Origin: Ensifer adhaerens
GTDB taxonomy: Bacteria; Pseudomonadota; Alphaproteobacteria; Rhizobiales; Rhizobiaceae
NCBI RefSeq assembly: GCF_000697965.2
Contig: NZ_CP015880.1
Coordinates: forward strand, 1,488,001-1,552,000
DNA length: 64,000 nucleotides
Direction of reading: 5' to 3'
Made by a program: the position numbers and the translations under genes
Part shown: piece after piece, positions 49,463-58,177 of the stretch
Position numbering within the stretch: the stretch's first letter is position 1
Layout: each line of letters opens with the position of its first letter
Notes under the pieces: model-generated
The model's input: the letters and a program-made list of their open reading frames with translations, nothing else
Databases searched by the model: none
What the model was told of the DNA's origin: nothing

Positions 49463-51919
49463 ATGGTTTCGCCTGAAACAGCATCGATGAAAGAGACGGC
49501 ATCCGGAAAATCAGCAGCACCGTTGTCGGCCGACGAACTCCGCCTGATGGACGCCTATTGGCGCGCTTCGAACTATCTGTCGGTCGGGCAGATCTATCTG
49601 CTCGACAATCCGCTTCTGCGCGAACCGCTGAAGCGCGAGCACATCAAGCCGCGCCTGCTCGGCCATTGGGGCACGTCGCCGGGCCTCAACATGCTCTACG
49701 TGCATCTCAATCGCGTCATCAAACGTGACGACCTCGACATGATCTATATCATCGGTCCCGGCCATGGCGGGCCGTCTCTGGTGGCGCATGCCTATTTGGA
49801 AGGGACCTATACGGAGTTCTATCCGAACATCGCCGAAGACGCCGAAGGCATGCAGCGGCTGTTCAAGCAGTTCAGCTTTCCCGGCGGCATCCCGAGCCAT
49901 GTGGCGCCGGAAACGCCCGGCAGCATCCATGAGGGCGGCGAGCTTGGTTATGCGCTCAGCCACGCCTATGGTGCCGCCTTCGACAATCCCAATCTGGTCG
50001 TTGCCTGCATCGTCGGCGATGGCGAGGCCGAGACCGGGCCGCTTGCGACCGGCTGGCAGAGCAACAAGTTCCTCAACCCTGCCCGCGACGGCTGTGTTCT
50101 GCCGATCCTGCACCTGAACGGCTACAAGATCGCCAATCCCTGCTTCCTCGCCCGCATTCCGCACGACGAGCTGAAGAAGTTCTTCGAGGGCATGGGCTAC
50201 AAACCCTATTTCGTCGAAGGGCATGATCCGGCAAAGGTCCACCAGCAACTGGCAGACGTGCTCGATACGGCGACGGCCGAAATCCGGCAGATTTGGGACG
50301 ATGCCCGCATCAGGGGCAATCTGAAGCGCCCGGCCTGGCCGATGATCATCTTCCGCACGCCAAAGGGCTGGACCTGCCCGCCGGAAATCGACGGCAAGAA
50401 ATGCGAGGACTACTGGCGCGCGCACCAGGTGCCGATGGGCGAGATGGACAAGCCCGAGCACATCCGCATCCTCGAACAATGGATGAAGAGCTATCGCCCG
50501 GAAGAACTCTTCAGTGACGAGGGCCGGCTGAAGCCCGAGATCGCGGCGCTCGCCCCATCCGGACATCGCCGCATGAGCGACAATCCGCATGCAAACGGCG
50601 GCCTGCTGTTGCGCGACCTGAAAATGCCGGGCTTCCGGGACTACGCCGTCGACGTTCCGAGCCCGGGTGCCACGACCGTGGAAGCGGCGCGCGTGATGGG
50701 CAAGTTCCTGCGCGACGTGATGAAGAACAACATGGACGCGAAGAACTTCCGGCTGTTCAGCCCGGACGAAAACAACTCCAACCGATGGCAGGATGTGCTC
50801 GAGGTCACCGACCGCTGCTACATGGCCGAGATCTATCCCGAGGACGATCACCTCTCACCGGATGGCCGCATCATGGAAGTCTTGAGCGAGCATCAATGCC
50901 AGGGTTGGCTTGAAGGCTATCTCTTGACCGGGCGCCACGGCTTCTTCTCCTGCTACGAAGCCTTCATCCACATCATCGATTCCATGTTCAACCAGCACGC
51001 CAAGTGGCTGAAGGTCTGCAATGAGATCCCCTGGCGCCGGCCGGTCGCGTCGCTCAATTATTTCCTGAGCTCCCATGTCTGGCGGCAGGATCACAACGGT
51101 TTCAGCCATCAGGATCCGGGCTTCATTGATCATGTCGTCAACAAGAAGGCTGAGGTCGTCCGCGTCTACCTGCCGCCGGATGCCAATACGCTGCTGTCGG
51201 TCACCGACCATTGCCTGCGCAGCCGCAACTACGTCAACGTCGTCGTCGCCGGCAAGCAGCCGGGCCCACAATGGCTGACGATGGAACAGGCCGTGCGCCA
51301 TTGCAGCATGGGTGTGAGCATCTGGGACTGGGCCAGCAACGACGCCAACAGTGAGCCGGACGTCGTCATGGCCTGCTGCGGCGACACTCCGACGCTGGAA
51401 ACCCTCGCCGCCGTCCAGCTGCTGCGCGAGCATCTGCCTGAAGTGAAGGTCCGGGTCGTCAACGTCGTCAACCTGATGAAGCTGCAGCCGGCGGAAGAAC
51501 ACCCGCATGGCCTTTCGGACAGCGACTTTGATGGCATCTTCACAAGGGACAAGCCGATCATCTTTGCGTTCCACGGCTACCCGTGGCTGATCCATCGCCT
51601 CACCTATCGCCGCACCAATCACGGCAACCTGCATGTTCGCGGCTACAAGGAAGAAGGCACGACCACGACACCGTTCGACATGGTGGTGCTGAACGAACTC
51701 GACCGCTTCCACCTGGCCGGCGATGCCATCGATCGCCTGCCGCAGCTCGGCGCGCGGGCGGCCTACTTCAAGCAGGCGATCCAGGCCAAGCTGATCGAGC
51801 ACCGGGAGTATATCGAGAAGCATGGCGACGACATGCCCTCGATCAGCGGCTGGAAATGGGGCGTTAACGGGGCGCAGCCTGCCAAGGCTGGGACATCGAC
51901 CGAAGGGGACAATGTCTAA
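49463..51919 (+). CDS. xfp: Phosphoketolase (xylulose-5-phosphate/fructose-6-phosphate)
   Basis: This thiamine-diphosphate enzyme of 818 residues cleaves xylulose-5-P or fructose-6-P with phosphate to acetyl phosphate plus glyceraldehyde-3-P or erythrose-4-P. All three XFP regions are visible: N-terminal [22 protein letters not shown] and [20 protein letters not shown]; the ThDP-Mg site [14 protein letters not shown] with SNKF; and the C-terminal region [20 protein letters not shown]. The ATG at 49463 has a GGGAGG ribosome site. Acetate kinase or phosphotransacetylase, which would use the acetyl phosphate, is not in this window. Confidence 0.97.
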   Translation: MVSPETASMKETASGKSAAPLSADELRLMDAYWRASNYLSVGQIYLLDNPLLREPLKREHIKPRLLGHWGTSPGLNMLYVHLNRVIKRDDLDMIYIIGPGHGGPSLVAHAYLEGTYTEFYPNIAEDAEGMQRLFKQFSFPGGIPSHVAPETPGSIHEGGELGYALSHAYGAAFDNPNLVVACIVGDGEAETGPLATGWQSNKFLNPARDGCVLPILHLNGYKIANPCFLARIPHDELKKFFEGMGYKPYFVEGHDPAKVHQQLADVLDTATAEIRQIWDDARIRGNLKRPAWPMIIFRTPKGWTCPPEIDGKKCEDYWRAHQVPMGEMDKPEHIRILEQWMKSYRPEELFSDEGRLKPEIAALAPSGHRRMSDNPHANGGLLLRDLKMPGFRDYAVDVPSPGATTVEAARVMGKFLRDVMKNNMDAKNFRLFSPDENNSNRWQDVLEVTDRCYMAEIYPEDDHLSPDGRIMEVLSEHQCQGWLEGYLLTGRHGFFSCYEAFIHIIDSMFNQHAKWLKVCNEIPWRRPVASLNYFLSSHVWRQDHNGFSHQDPGFIDHVVNKKAEVVRVYLPPDANTLLSVTDHCLRSRNYVNVVVAGKQPGPQWLTMEQAVRHCSMGVSIWDWASNDANSEPDVVMACCGDTPTLETLAAVQLLREHLPEVKVRVVNVVNLMKLQPAEEHPHGLSDSDFDGIFTRDKPIIFAFHGYPWLIHRLTYRRTNHGNLHVRGYKEEGTTTTPFDMVVLNELDRFHLAGDAIDRLPQLGARAAYFKQAIQAKLIEHREYIEKHGDDMPSISGWKWGVNGAQPAKAGTSTEGDNV

Positions 51920-52043
51920 GGCCCGCGCACGGCTGGATTGACGATCACCCTGCCCGGCTTGCCTGAGCTTGCGAGCCGCTCCGCAAGGAGCGTCTCGCGC
52001 ACACGACACGAACGAACCCTCATCGTCATTGCGGCTGGCTGCC

Positions 52044-53363
52044 ATGTCGGAATTGCTGTCGACAGATCCCGAACTGAACCGCATGCCGACCGAGCAGGAT
52101 CTTGCCCGGTTGCAGTTCACGACGCTGCTCTACTATCTCCACTGCACCAACCCGGACAACGGCCTGGTCCGTGACAAGACGCAGGAAGACGCGCCCGCAA
52201 GCATCGCCGCGGTCGGCATGGCGCTCGCGACGATCCCGGTGTTGGTCGAGCGCGGCATCGTCATCCGCAAGTTTGCCGCAAAGATCGCGCGTCGGCGCTT
52301 GCAGTTTCTCCTGGAGTGCCCGCAGGGACCGGAACCCGACGCCTCCGGCTACAAGGGCTTCTTCTACCACTTCCTCGACATCGAGACCGGCAGGCGCGTT
52401 TGGGAGTGCGAGCTTTCGACGATCGACTCCGCCTTTCTTTTCGCGGGCGCTCTGACAGTGGCCGCGTATTTCGACGGCGATGGCGCCGAAGAAGTTGAAA
52501 TCCGCAGGGTGGCAAACGCGCTCTATGAACGGGCCGACTGGAACTGGGCCTGCGATCACGGGCTGACGCTCACCCACGGCTGGCGGCCGGAAAACGGCTT
52601 CATCCCCTATCGCTGGCGCGGCTACGACGAGGGCCTGCTCCTCTACATCCTCGGACTCGGCTCACCGACCCACCCACTCCCGCCGGAAGCCTATGCGGCC
52701 TACACCGCAAGCTACGACTGGCGGAACCTTTACGGGCGCGAATTGCTCTATTCGGGACCGCTCTTCACCCACCAACTCTCGCATATGTGGGTCGATTTCC
52801 GCGGCATCCGCGACGAATTCATGCGCGAGCACAACAGCGACTATTTCCAGAACAGTCGCCACGCGACCTTCGTCCAGCAGGAATATGCCATCCGCAACCC
52901 GCTGAATTTCGTCGGCTACGGCGAGCATTGCTGGGGCTTCACCGCAAGCGACGGTCCCGGCTGGACCAAGCGCACGGTGAACGGTGTCAAGCGGGAGTTC
53001 TTCGACTACATCGCCCGCGGCGCCCCCTTCGGTCCTGACGATGGGACCGTGTCGCCCTGGGCAGTCGTCGCCTCCCTGCCCTTCGCGCCGGAAATCGTCA
53101 TTCCGACGGTCTGGAATTGTGCCCGTATGAATCTCGGCATGACCAGGCTTTACGGCTTCAGGCCCTCCTTCAACCGCAGCTTTCCGGCGGAAGGAACCGA
53201 ATCCGGCTGGTGGGTCAGCCCCTATCATTTCGGCATCGACCAAGGCCCCGTGGTGCTGATGATCGAGAACTACAGGACCGGCCTGCTGTGGAACATCATG
53301 CGCCGCTGCGAGCCGATGGTGGTGGGATTGCGACGGGCAGGCTTCTCCGGCGGCTGGCTCTGA
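52044..53363 (+). CDS. Glucoamylase-family (Glyco_hydro GMC-like, PF10091) protein
   Basis: This 439-residue protein belongs to the glycoamylase-like family, also found as a domain in cyclic beta-glucan synthases. An (alpha/alpha)-type helical barrel is suggested by repeated motifs: YKGFFYHFLDIETGRRVW, STIDSAFLFAGALTVAAYF, the acidic GYDEGLLLYILGLGSPTHPL and the C-terminal SWWVSP-like GWWVSPYHFGIDQGPV. No signal peptide is seen, so it is probably cytosolic. Substrate is unknown; it could hydrolyse a glucan. The ATG at 52044 is chosen; it lies 124 bases after xfp and 25 bases before the ABC gene. Confidence 0.88.
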   Translation: MSELLSTDPELNRMPTEQDLARLQFTTLLYYLHCTNPDNGLVRDKTQEDAPASIAAVGMALATIPVLVERGIVIRKFAAKIARRRLQFLLECPQGPEPDASGYKGFFYHFLDIETGRRVWECELSTIDSAFLFAGALTVAAYFDGDGAEEVEIRRVANALYERADWNWACDHGLTLTHGWRPENGFIPYRWRGYDEGLLLYILGLGSPTHPLPPEAYAAYTASYDWRNLYGRELLYSGPLFTHQLSHMWVDFRGIRDEFMREHNSDYFQNSRHATFVQQEYAIRNPLNFVGYGEHCWGFTASDGPGWTKRTVNGVKREFFDYIARGAPFGPDDGTVSPWAVVASLPFAPEIVIPTVWNCARMNLGMTRLYGFRPSFNRSFPAEGTESGWWVSPYHFGIDQGPVVLMIENYRTGLLWNIMRRCEPMVVGLRRAGFSGGWL

Positions 53364-53388
53364 CGGCCAAAGCAACAAAGGTACTCTG

Positions 53389-55062
53389 ATGGACAGCCAG
53401 CCAGTGCCGATCAGAACAACCGCACTTCGCTTCGCACGGGCTGTCCGGATGCTGCTGACCTCCGAGGTCGGAGGCCGTGCCAAGTTGATGTTTGCCGGGC
53501 TTATTGCGCTGCTTTTCGGTCTGAACGGCCTCAACGTCGTCAACAACTACGTCGGCCGAAACTTTATGACGGCGATCGCCGAGCGCCAGATGAACGAGTT
53601 CATTCAGCAAGCGGTTTTCTACGTCTGCGTCTTTGCCGTTCTCACCGTCACCGGTGTTATCGCACGTTTTGTCGAAGAACGGCTGGCGCTGCTGTGGCGT
53701 GAATTCATGACGAGACGCGCCGTCGATCTCTATTTGGAGGAGGAGACCTATTATCGCGTGGAAGTCTCGGGGACGCTAAGCAATCCGGACCAGCGGATAT
53801 CGGAGGACATCCAGGCGTTCACCGTCACCACGCTTTCCTACATCATCATGCTGTTCAGCAGCACGCTGACGGTGGTGACGTTCTCAGGCGTGCTCTGGTC
53901 GATCAGCCCGCTGCTGTTTGTCGTCGCTGTTTTCTATGCCGCCTGCGGCTCGTATATGACGATCGTGCTCGGTCGGCCGCTGATCGGCCTGAACTATGAG
54001 CGGCTCGACAGGGAGGCGAACTTGAGGTCGAGCCTCATGCACCTGCGCGAAAACGCAGAAGCGGTGATGGTGACCAGCGTCGAGGGGCAGCAGAAGACGC
54101 GATTGCTAGATCGCCTCGATGCCTTGGTCGTCAACATCCTGACGATTACCGCCGTCAATCGCAACCTGGCCTTTTTTACCAGCGGCTACAACTGGATGAT
54201 CCAGATCATCCCGGATTTGATCATCGCTCCGGCTTTCATGCGCGGCGAAATCGAGTTTGGGGTGATTACCCAATCAGGTGCAGCCTTCGCCATGCTTGTC
54301 GGCGCATTCTCGCTGATCGTCAGGCAGTTCAACTCGATCTCGAATTTCGCCGTCGTCGTTTCTCGACTGAGCGCCTTGCTGGAGGCGATCGAGGAAAGCC
54401 GAAAAAGCAGCGTCTCGAGCATCGAACTGGTGAAGCAAGACGGCGATCTGGCCTTTGACCAGGTAACGCTGGGATCGGCAGTCACCCACCCATTGCTTCG
54501 CGATCTGTCGCTGTCGATCCCAATGGGAACGCCTGTGCTGATCTCAGGGCCGCATGCGGCCGCGGGGGCTGCGCTCTTCCGGGCCACCGCGGGAATTCCG
54601 ACCCCCGGCACCGGGCGGATCGAGCGCCCGGAAAGTCTGATGTTTCTGCCGCAACGACCCTATCTGCCGCCGGGTCCTCTTCGGCAATATCTTCTGCCGC
54701 CTGGAAGTTCCGAAGGCATCTCCGATAGCCAGGTGCTCAATGTCTTGCGCAGCCTCGGTCTCGATGGGCTCGCCGATGGCGCCGAGGGGCTGGAGAAGGA
54801 ACAGGATCGGGATATGTCCTTGGGCGACCAGCAGCTCCTGGCCCTCGCCAAGGTGCTTCTCGCCAGGCCACGGTATGTGTTTCTCGACCGGATCGAGGCA
54901 ACGCTTGGTCGTGAGGCCTTGCGCAACACCCTGAGCCTTCTCCGCCAGAGTTCGATCACCTGCATCAACAACGGCGAGGAAGGCGATACACGCGACCTTT
55001 ACGGCGCCTTCCTGGATTGCCGGGAGGATGGCAGCTGGACGTGGAAAGACGATCGGACTTGA
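53389..55062 (+). CDS. ABC-transporter-fold protein of the SbmA/YddA (ABCD) type with a degenerate ATPase domain
   Basis: This 557-residue fusion has an N-terminal membrane domain (about 30-320, roughly six hydrophobic segments; NVVNNYVGRNFMTAIAERQM, then EERLALLWREFMTRRAVDLY) and a C-terminal ABC-type nucleotide-binding domain (about 350-550). The membrane part matches the SbmA/YddA-like family. In the ATPase part the Walker A loop is ISGPHAAAGAAL (residues 385-396), without the GKS/T lysine. The signature is MSLGDQQLLALAKVLL, and after the Walker B aspartate (Asp500) an arginine (Arg501) replaces the catalytic glutamate. The downstream PQRPYLPPG Q-loop region is kept. It is unlikely to hydrolyse ATP normally. 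Confidence 0.88.
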   Translation: MDSQPVPIRTTALRFARAVRMLLTSEVGGRAKLMFAGLIALLFGLNGLNVVNNYVGRNFMTAIAERQMNEFIQQAVFYVCVFAVLTVTGVIARFVEERLALLWREFMTRRAVDLYLEEETYYRVEVSGTLSNPDQRISEDIQAFTVTTLSYIIMLFSSTLTVVTFSGVLWSISPLLFVVAVFYAACGSYMTIVLGRPLIGLNYERLDREANLRSSLMHLRENAEAVMVTSVEGQQKTRLLDRLDALVVNILTITAVNRNLAFFTSGYNWMIQIIPDLIIAPAFMRGEIEFGVITQSGAAFAMLVGAFSLIVRQFNSISNFAVVVSRLSALLEAIEESRKSSVSSIELVKQDGDLAFDQVTLGSAVTHPLLRDLSLSIPMGTPVLISGPHAAAGAALFRATAGIPTPGTGRIERPESLMFLPQRPYLPPGPLRQYLLPPGSSEGISDSQVLNVLRSLGLDGLADGAEGLEKEQDRDMSLGDQQLLALAKVLLARPRYVFLDRIEATLGREALRNTLSLLRQSSITCINNGEEGDTRDLYGAFLDCREDGSWTWKDDRT

Positions 55063-55152
55063 TCAGCCCCATCCCGGCACGCACTCAAGGCCGAGACCTG
55101 ACCGGCATGCCCCGCCGAGCGATCGCCCGATGACCGATTCTGACGCCGGCAC

Positions 55153-55278
55153 CTACCGCGGCGCGACGATGCCCTGGTAGTAGTCGCCATCACCGCCGAC
55201 GACCCGCGGCGGACCATTGTAGGTTTGTGAACAGGCGGCCAGCGTGGTGAGCGCAAGCAACAATACGATCGTTCTCAT
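55153..55278 (-). CDS. Small lipoprotein, 41 residues
   Basis: The ATG at 55278 follows a GAAGGGGA ribosome site. The product MRTIVLLLALTTLAACSQ... has a classic lipobox (Leu13-Ala-Ala-Cys16) after a hydrophobic leader, then a short glycine- and tyrosine-containing tail ending VAPR. It would be anchored in a membrane as a 26-residue lipopeptide. It runs opposite to the ABC gene. Confidence 0.6.
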   Translation of the reverse strand: MRTIVLLLALTTLAACSQTYNGPPRVVGGDGDYYQGIVAPR

Positions 55279-55388
55279 GAAGTCCCCTTCTGGCCTGCAT
55301 GCCGGCTATGTCCTTGAGACTTGGGAGAATCTGAGGCGGAGCCGGTTAGAAAACAAGTACTAAAATGGTGGTATAACAAAATCTATGA

Positions 55389-55439
55389 TCGTTGAAGATG
55401 CAATCTTCAACGATTGCCGCCCGCTATGGGGCGGCAATC
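55389..55439. repeat. Two adjoining perfect inverted repeats
   Basis: The first is TCGTTGAAGAT/ATCTTCAACGA with a 3-base loop (55389-55413); the second is GATTGCCGCCC/GGGCGGCAATC with a 6-base loop (55412-55439), sharing two bases with the first. They lie 32 bases after the stop of the 80-residue membrane protein and may end its transcript. There is no T run. Confidence 0.6.
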
Positions 55440-55471
55440 CGGACACGGTCAACAATGGATGAAAAGGTCGC

Positions 55472-55714
55472 CTAGATCGGGCGCTGCCGGTTGGTCTGTT
55501 CGCGCTCTCTCCAGTACTGCAGCCGAAGTCGCGGCGCCATGATCCAGGCGATGAACGGCGTGACGAGGAAACAGCTGACGACCACGATCGGGATCGCATA
55601 TTTGGCGTTGGCCGTGAGGGCCGGTACCGACAGAACGATCAGGATCCCGATGGCGAACACGATGGCGTTGATCATCAGGCCGACCATGATCGCGAGTTGC
55701 AGGCGGACGGACAT
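55472..55714 (-). CDS. Small membrane protein with two transmembrane helices
   Basis: This 80-residue protein has two clear hydrophobic segments, LAIMVGLMINAIVFAIGILI (about 6-25) and YAIPIVVVSCFLVTPFIAWI (about 38-58), and a basic C-terminus (APRLRLQYWREREQTNRQRP). It looks like a conserved rhizobial inner-membrane protein of unknown function. The ATG at 55714 has a GGGAGG ribosome site 6 bases upstream; the longer frame to 55792 is not needed. It is divergent from the DnaJ gene. Confidence 0.75.
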   Translation of the reverse strand: MSVRLQLAIMVGLMINAIVFAIGILIVLSVPALTANAKYAIPIVVVSCFLVTPFIAWIMAPRLRLQYWREREQTNRQRPI

Positions 55715-55941
55715 TTCGACCTCCCGAAGCTTCGGGGCGCTACGCCCCTTAAGCGTGCATTTGCGCGGCGGATTGTAGCAGACCGCTCTCATTCGCGAAA
55801 TGGTGGAGTTCGCGCGGCGTCTCGCCCCTGTTGCGGGCGCAAATCTGCTCTATGCTTTTAGGCGAGCGATTGAAGACGCACGCGCCGGCCCGGCAAGGCT
55901 CGGGGAACGTGGTCGATCCGCGCTCGCCCAAAGGAGATCGC

Positions 55942-56856
55942 ATGACGAGCCCATACGAAACGCTCGGTGTCAGCCGCGACGCGACGCAAAAGGACATCCA
56001 GAGCGCCTATCGCAAGCTTGCCAAGAAGCTGCACCCGGATCTCAATCCGGGAGACAAGGGCGCGGAGGACCTCTTCAAGGCGGTTTCAGCGGCCTATTCC
56101 TTGCTTGGAGACGAAGACAAACGCGGAAAATACGACCGCGGAGAGATCGACGGGACCGGAGCGGAAACGCCGCCCCGGCACTACTACCGCGACTATGCCC
56201 AATCAGGCGATGCGGGGGCACGTTACGAAAGCGCGCATGGCTTTTCTGATTTTGCCGAAGCGGACGATATCTTTTCGAGCTTCTTTTCACGGCGCGCGGG
56301 CGGGCAGCAGCAGCGCCAGCGCGGTCGCGATACCCATTTCTCGATGGAGATCGCATTTCTCGACGCGGCGAACGGCACCAAGACCCAGATCACCCTGCCC
56401 GGCGGCGGACCGGCGCTCGACCTGACCATTCCGCCCGGCACGCGCGATGGCCAGACGCTGAGGCTGCGCGGCAAGGGAGAACCGGGTCGCGACGGCGCAC
56501 CGGCCGGCGACGCGCTGATCGACATCCGCGTCCGCCCGCATCCGCTCTTTGCCACGGATGGTGACGACGTGCGCTACGAGGTGCCGATATCGCTGAGCGA
56601 GGCCGTGCTCGGCGGCAAGATCCGCGTTCCGACGATCGATGGTGCCGTGAACATTTCGATTGCTCCGCACACCAACACGGGCAAGACACTGCGGCTGAAG
56701 GGCAAGGGACTGCACAAGCCGGGCGGTGGCCATGGCGATGCTTATGTCAGCCTGAAGATCGTGCTGCCGCAGGCCCCCGACCCGGCGCTTTCCGCCTTCG
56801 TCGAAGGCTGGGCCGCCGGCAAGACGGAAGATCCGCGCAAGGGCATGGGAGGATGA
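55942..56856 (+). CDS. cbpA: DnaJ-type cochaperone, CbpA-like
   Basis: This 304-residue class B J-protein has an N-terminal J domain with the HPD motif (YRKLAKKLHPDLNPGD, about 25-40), which stimulates DnaK ATPase. A glycine-poor linker follows, then two C-terminal substrate-binding beta domains (IPPGTRDGQTLRLRGKGEP; HTNTGKTLRLKGKGL). There is no zinc-finger, so it is CbpA-like and not DnaJ proper. The ATG at 55942 has an AAAGGAG ribosome site. A CbpM-type modulator gene lies 3 bases downstream, supporting the assignment. Confidence 0.92.
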   Translation: MTSPYETLGVSRDATQKDIQSAYRKLAKKLHPDLNPGDKGAEDLFKAVSAAYSLLGDEDKRGKYDRGEIDGTGAETPPRHYYRDYAQSGDAGARYESAHGFSDFAEADDIFSSFFSRRAGGQQQRQRGRDTHFSMEIAFLDAANGTKTQITLPGGGPALDLTIPPGTRDGQTLRLRGKGEPGRDGAPAGDALIDIRVRPHPLFATDGDDVRYEVPISLSEAVLGGKIRVPTIDGAVNISIAPHTNTGKTLRLKGKGLHKPGGGHGDAYVSLKIVLPQAPDPALSAFVEGWAAGKTEDPRKGMGG

Positions 56857-56859
56857 CCT

Positions 56860-57174
56860 ATGAACGACTGTGAATTTTGCGAACATCTCGATATCGAGGT
56901 CAAGGTTCTGCGCATCTGGGTCGAGCAGCGCTGGCTGATGCCCCAGGAGGCTGACGCCGGCTGGCTGTTCGAGGATGCCGACCTTGCGCGCGCGCGTCTG
57001 ATCCAGGATCTGACGGGCCCCATGGGGGTCAATGACAACGGCGTCGACGTGGCCATGCAACTGCTCGACCAGGTCCACAGCCTACGGGGTCGCCTAGCGG
57101 TGTTGATGAACGCCATTCGCTCCCAGGAGCCGGCGGTTCAAAAGCTCATCTTGTCGAGCGCCGAGGAGGATTAG
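56860..57174 (+). CDS. cbpM: CbpM-type chaperone modulator
   Basis: This 104-residue protein has a MerR-like helical N-terminus (LDIEVKVLRIWVEQRWLMPQ) and a C-terminal coiled helix (LLDQVHSLRGRLAVLMNAI), the pattern of CbpM, which binds the J domain of CbpA and inhibits it. The start lies 3 bases after the cbpA stop, so they are one operon. The assignment to CbpM rests on size, position and fold pattern; sequence similarity is limited. Confidence 0.78.
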   Translation: MNDCEFCEHLDIEVKVLRIWVEQRWLMPQEADAGWLFEDADLARARLIQDLTGPMGVNDNGVDVAMQLLDQVHSLRGRLAVLMNAIRSQEPAVQKLILSSAEED

Positions 57175-57599
57175 GCGACGGCCGGCTCGTTCAGCAGCCC
57201 GACCGTTTCGGCGACAAACAGGGTATCGACGAACTCCGTAAGGTCGACGATCCGATCGTCCCGGAACGTGAACTTGTCGATGATCTCGGTTCGCTCGCGG
57301 GTCTGCGACGGGATGAAGCGAACAAAGCCGGCGCGGTGGACGATGACGGTATCGCCATCGGCATAGCAGCCGACCATCTCCATCTCGCTCAGGTCCCAGT
57401 TCTTGACGAGCGTCGTGAAACTGTCGCGCACTGTTTCCGGCGTGTTGACGGCCAGTGCCATCGTGCCGAGCCTGCCGCTTCCCACGATGCGGAAGCTGAA
57501 GTCCGGATCAAGTTGCGCCATCATGGTGTCGAGGTCGTTGACATCGCGGGCGAGATAAAGGGCCCGCACCCTGAATTCCAGCATGCTTCGCTCAGTCAT
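57171..57599 (-). CDS. SnoaL-like (NTF2-fold) protein
   Basis: This 142-residue protein has the NTF2-like/SnoaL shape: a starting helix (MLEFRVRALYLARDVNDLDT) followed by a beta-sheet cone with DTVIVHRAGFVRFIPSQ. Many such proteins are isomerases, dehydratases or binding proteins; the function here is unknown. The ATG at 57599 has a GGGGAGG ribosome site. Its stop overlaps the cbpM stop by 4 bases, as the two genes are convergent. Confidence 0.8.
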   Translation of the reverse strand: MTERSMLEFRVRALYLARDVNDLDTMMAQLDPDFSFRIVGSGRLGTMALAVNTPETVRDSFTTLVKNWDLSEMEMVGCYADGDTVIVHRAGFVRFIPSQTRERTEIIDKFTFRDDRIVDLTEFVDTLFVAETVGLLNEPAVA

Positions 57600-57798
57600 G
57601 ACAGCCTCCCCGTTTCTATTAGAACGAGTGTGTTTTAACTTTAGCGATCGCGCAAGTATTAGTGGTGTTCCGGCCCGCTTCGCACCGGTCGCAGTGACCA
57701 TCGTTAGAGTTTTCCTAAAATGCAACCACCAGTTTTTACCCGCCTTCAGGTGAAACTGAGCGACAAGAATGGATTGCTAACGGGAAGGCAGAGAAAAC

Positions 57799-58155
57799 GT
57801 GACACAGGTCGTCACAGTATCCGCAACGACGGCGGCTTATGCGGCAGAAGCGCTGAAGCCGTCTGCACGTGTGCGCGGCGACGGTCCGACCGATGAAGCG
57901 ATCACGTTGCTCTCGGCGCGGCGCACCGAAGAGCCCAAGTTGACGCCGGTCTCGATCCCGAAGACCAAAGGCGCCCTGCCCCTCTCCTTCATGCTAGCCA
58001 CGGCCGACGGCCGTCTGCCGGAGCGCTCGGAAGCCGAAGCCCTGCGCCGCTATCTCGAATTCATGCGCGATGACGACGGTGGTTCCGAGAAGCAGGAAAA
58101 CGAAGGCCGGCAGGATGAGCCCGCCGGCCAGGAGGATGAAAGCGACGCCGCCTGA
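57799..58155 (+). CDS. Hypothetical protein, 118 residues
   Basis: No family is recognised. The protein is soluble, with a N-terminal threonine/alanine-rich part, a predicted helix (ERSEAEALRRYLEFMRDD) and a highly acidic, glutamine- and glutamate-rich tail (GGSEKQENEGRQDEPA). The start is GTG at 57799 after a GGGAAGG ribosome site. It is convergent with the copper-protein gene, 22 bases apart. Codon use is like its neighbours, which supports it being real. Confidence 0.6.
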   Translation: MTQVVTVSATTAAYAAEALKPSARVRGDGPTDEAITLLSARRTEEPKLTPVSIPKTKGALPLSFMLATADGRLPERSEAEALRRYLEFMRDDDGGSEKQENEGRQDEPAGQEDESDAA

Positions 58156-58177
58156 GGCGGAATCGCAGTTTCTCGGG

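Noticed and set aside
49511..50851. Open frame of 446 codons opposite the phosphoketolase gene
   Set aside because: It is antisense to conserved ThDP-binding motifs and shows only shadow-type composition.
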